DNA from: Rapana venosa
Taxonomy: Eukaryota > Mollusca > Gastropoda > Neogastropoda > Muricidae
Direction: 5' to 3'
Length of the DNA: 64,000 bases
Assembly: GCA_028751875.1 (NCBI GenBank)
Contig: CM054141.1
Span: 68,065,351-68,129,350, forward strand
This document shows, in pieces, positions 63,965 to 64,000 of this stretch (position 1 is its first letter; the number at the start of each line of letters is the position of its first letter). The position numbers and the translations under genes were made by a program. The notes under the pieces were generated by a model that saw only the letters and a program-made list of their open reading frames with translations, was not told where the DNA came from and searched no databases.

Positions 63965-64000
63965 CTTTGTTCTGTTTGTTTTCTTGTTTGATTCTTTTGT

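Overview
The window is eukaryotic nuclear DNA. It has GT-AG introns, abundant microsatellites, tRNA-derived SINEs, non-LTR retrotransposon (LINE) fragments and DNA-transposon copies. The repeat types and codon usage suggest a marine mollusc, most likely a gastropod. That placement is inference from repeat style, not proof.

One host gene dominates. A NUP98-NUP96 orthologue runs on the minus strand from its start codon at 50131 down to at least 2160, and its last exon(s) lie left of base 1. I assembled 36 coding exons with consensus splice sites (one donor is weak) whose phases join without a break. They encode about 1743 residues, plus 38 more if a duplicated exon is real. In order they give an FG/GLFG-repeat nucleoporin half with the GLEBS (Rae1/Gle2-binding) motif, the peptidase S59 autoproteolytic domain ending in HF|S, and the alpha-helical Nup96 scaffold half. 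The model includes a 39-nt microexon and an unused-by-default alternative terminal exon at 20230-21626. That exon would produce a Nup98-only mRNA with its own poly(A) signal.

Layout: 1-800 is a CA-rich tract. Three copies of a roughly 1.1-kb piggyBac-like element lie at 796-1899, 10852-11954 and 22422-23526. A 1.5-kb intronic minisatellite at 2948-4420 carries a perfect CRE palindrome in most units. Other intronic minisatellites lie at 30060-30565 and 39435-40795. Between 35030 and 38948 a 660-bp segment containing one FG exon occurs twice, with about 2% divergence. The copies flank about 2.6 kb, the last 2.2 kb of which looks like unpolished sequence, so this is probably an assembly or haplotype artefact.

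To the right of the gene (53-64 kb) I see no host protein-coding gene. This part is a graveyard of SINEs and LINE fragments. It includes a broken reverse-transcriptase ORF (60413-62027), an RNase H ORF with an in-frame insertion (62552-63637), and a 616-bp unit with 91-bp inverted ends packed with promoter-type motifs (58804-59419).

I found no wholly new gene system. The most unusual signals are the CRE minisatellite, the inverted promoter-like repeat, the likely heterozygous piggyBac insertion, the alternative Nup98-only terminal exon and the in-frame RNase H insertion.
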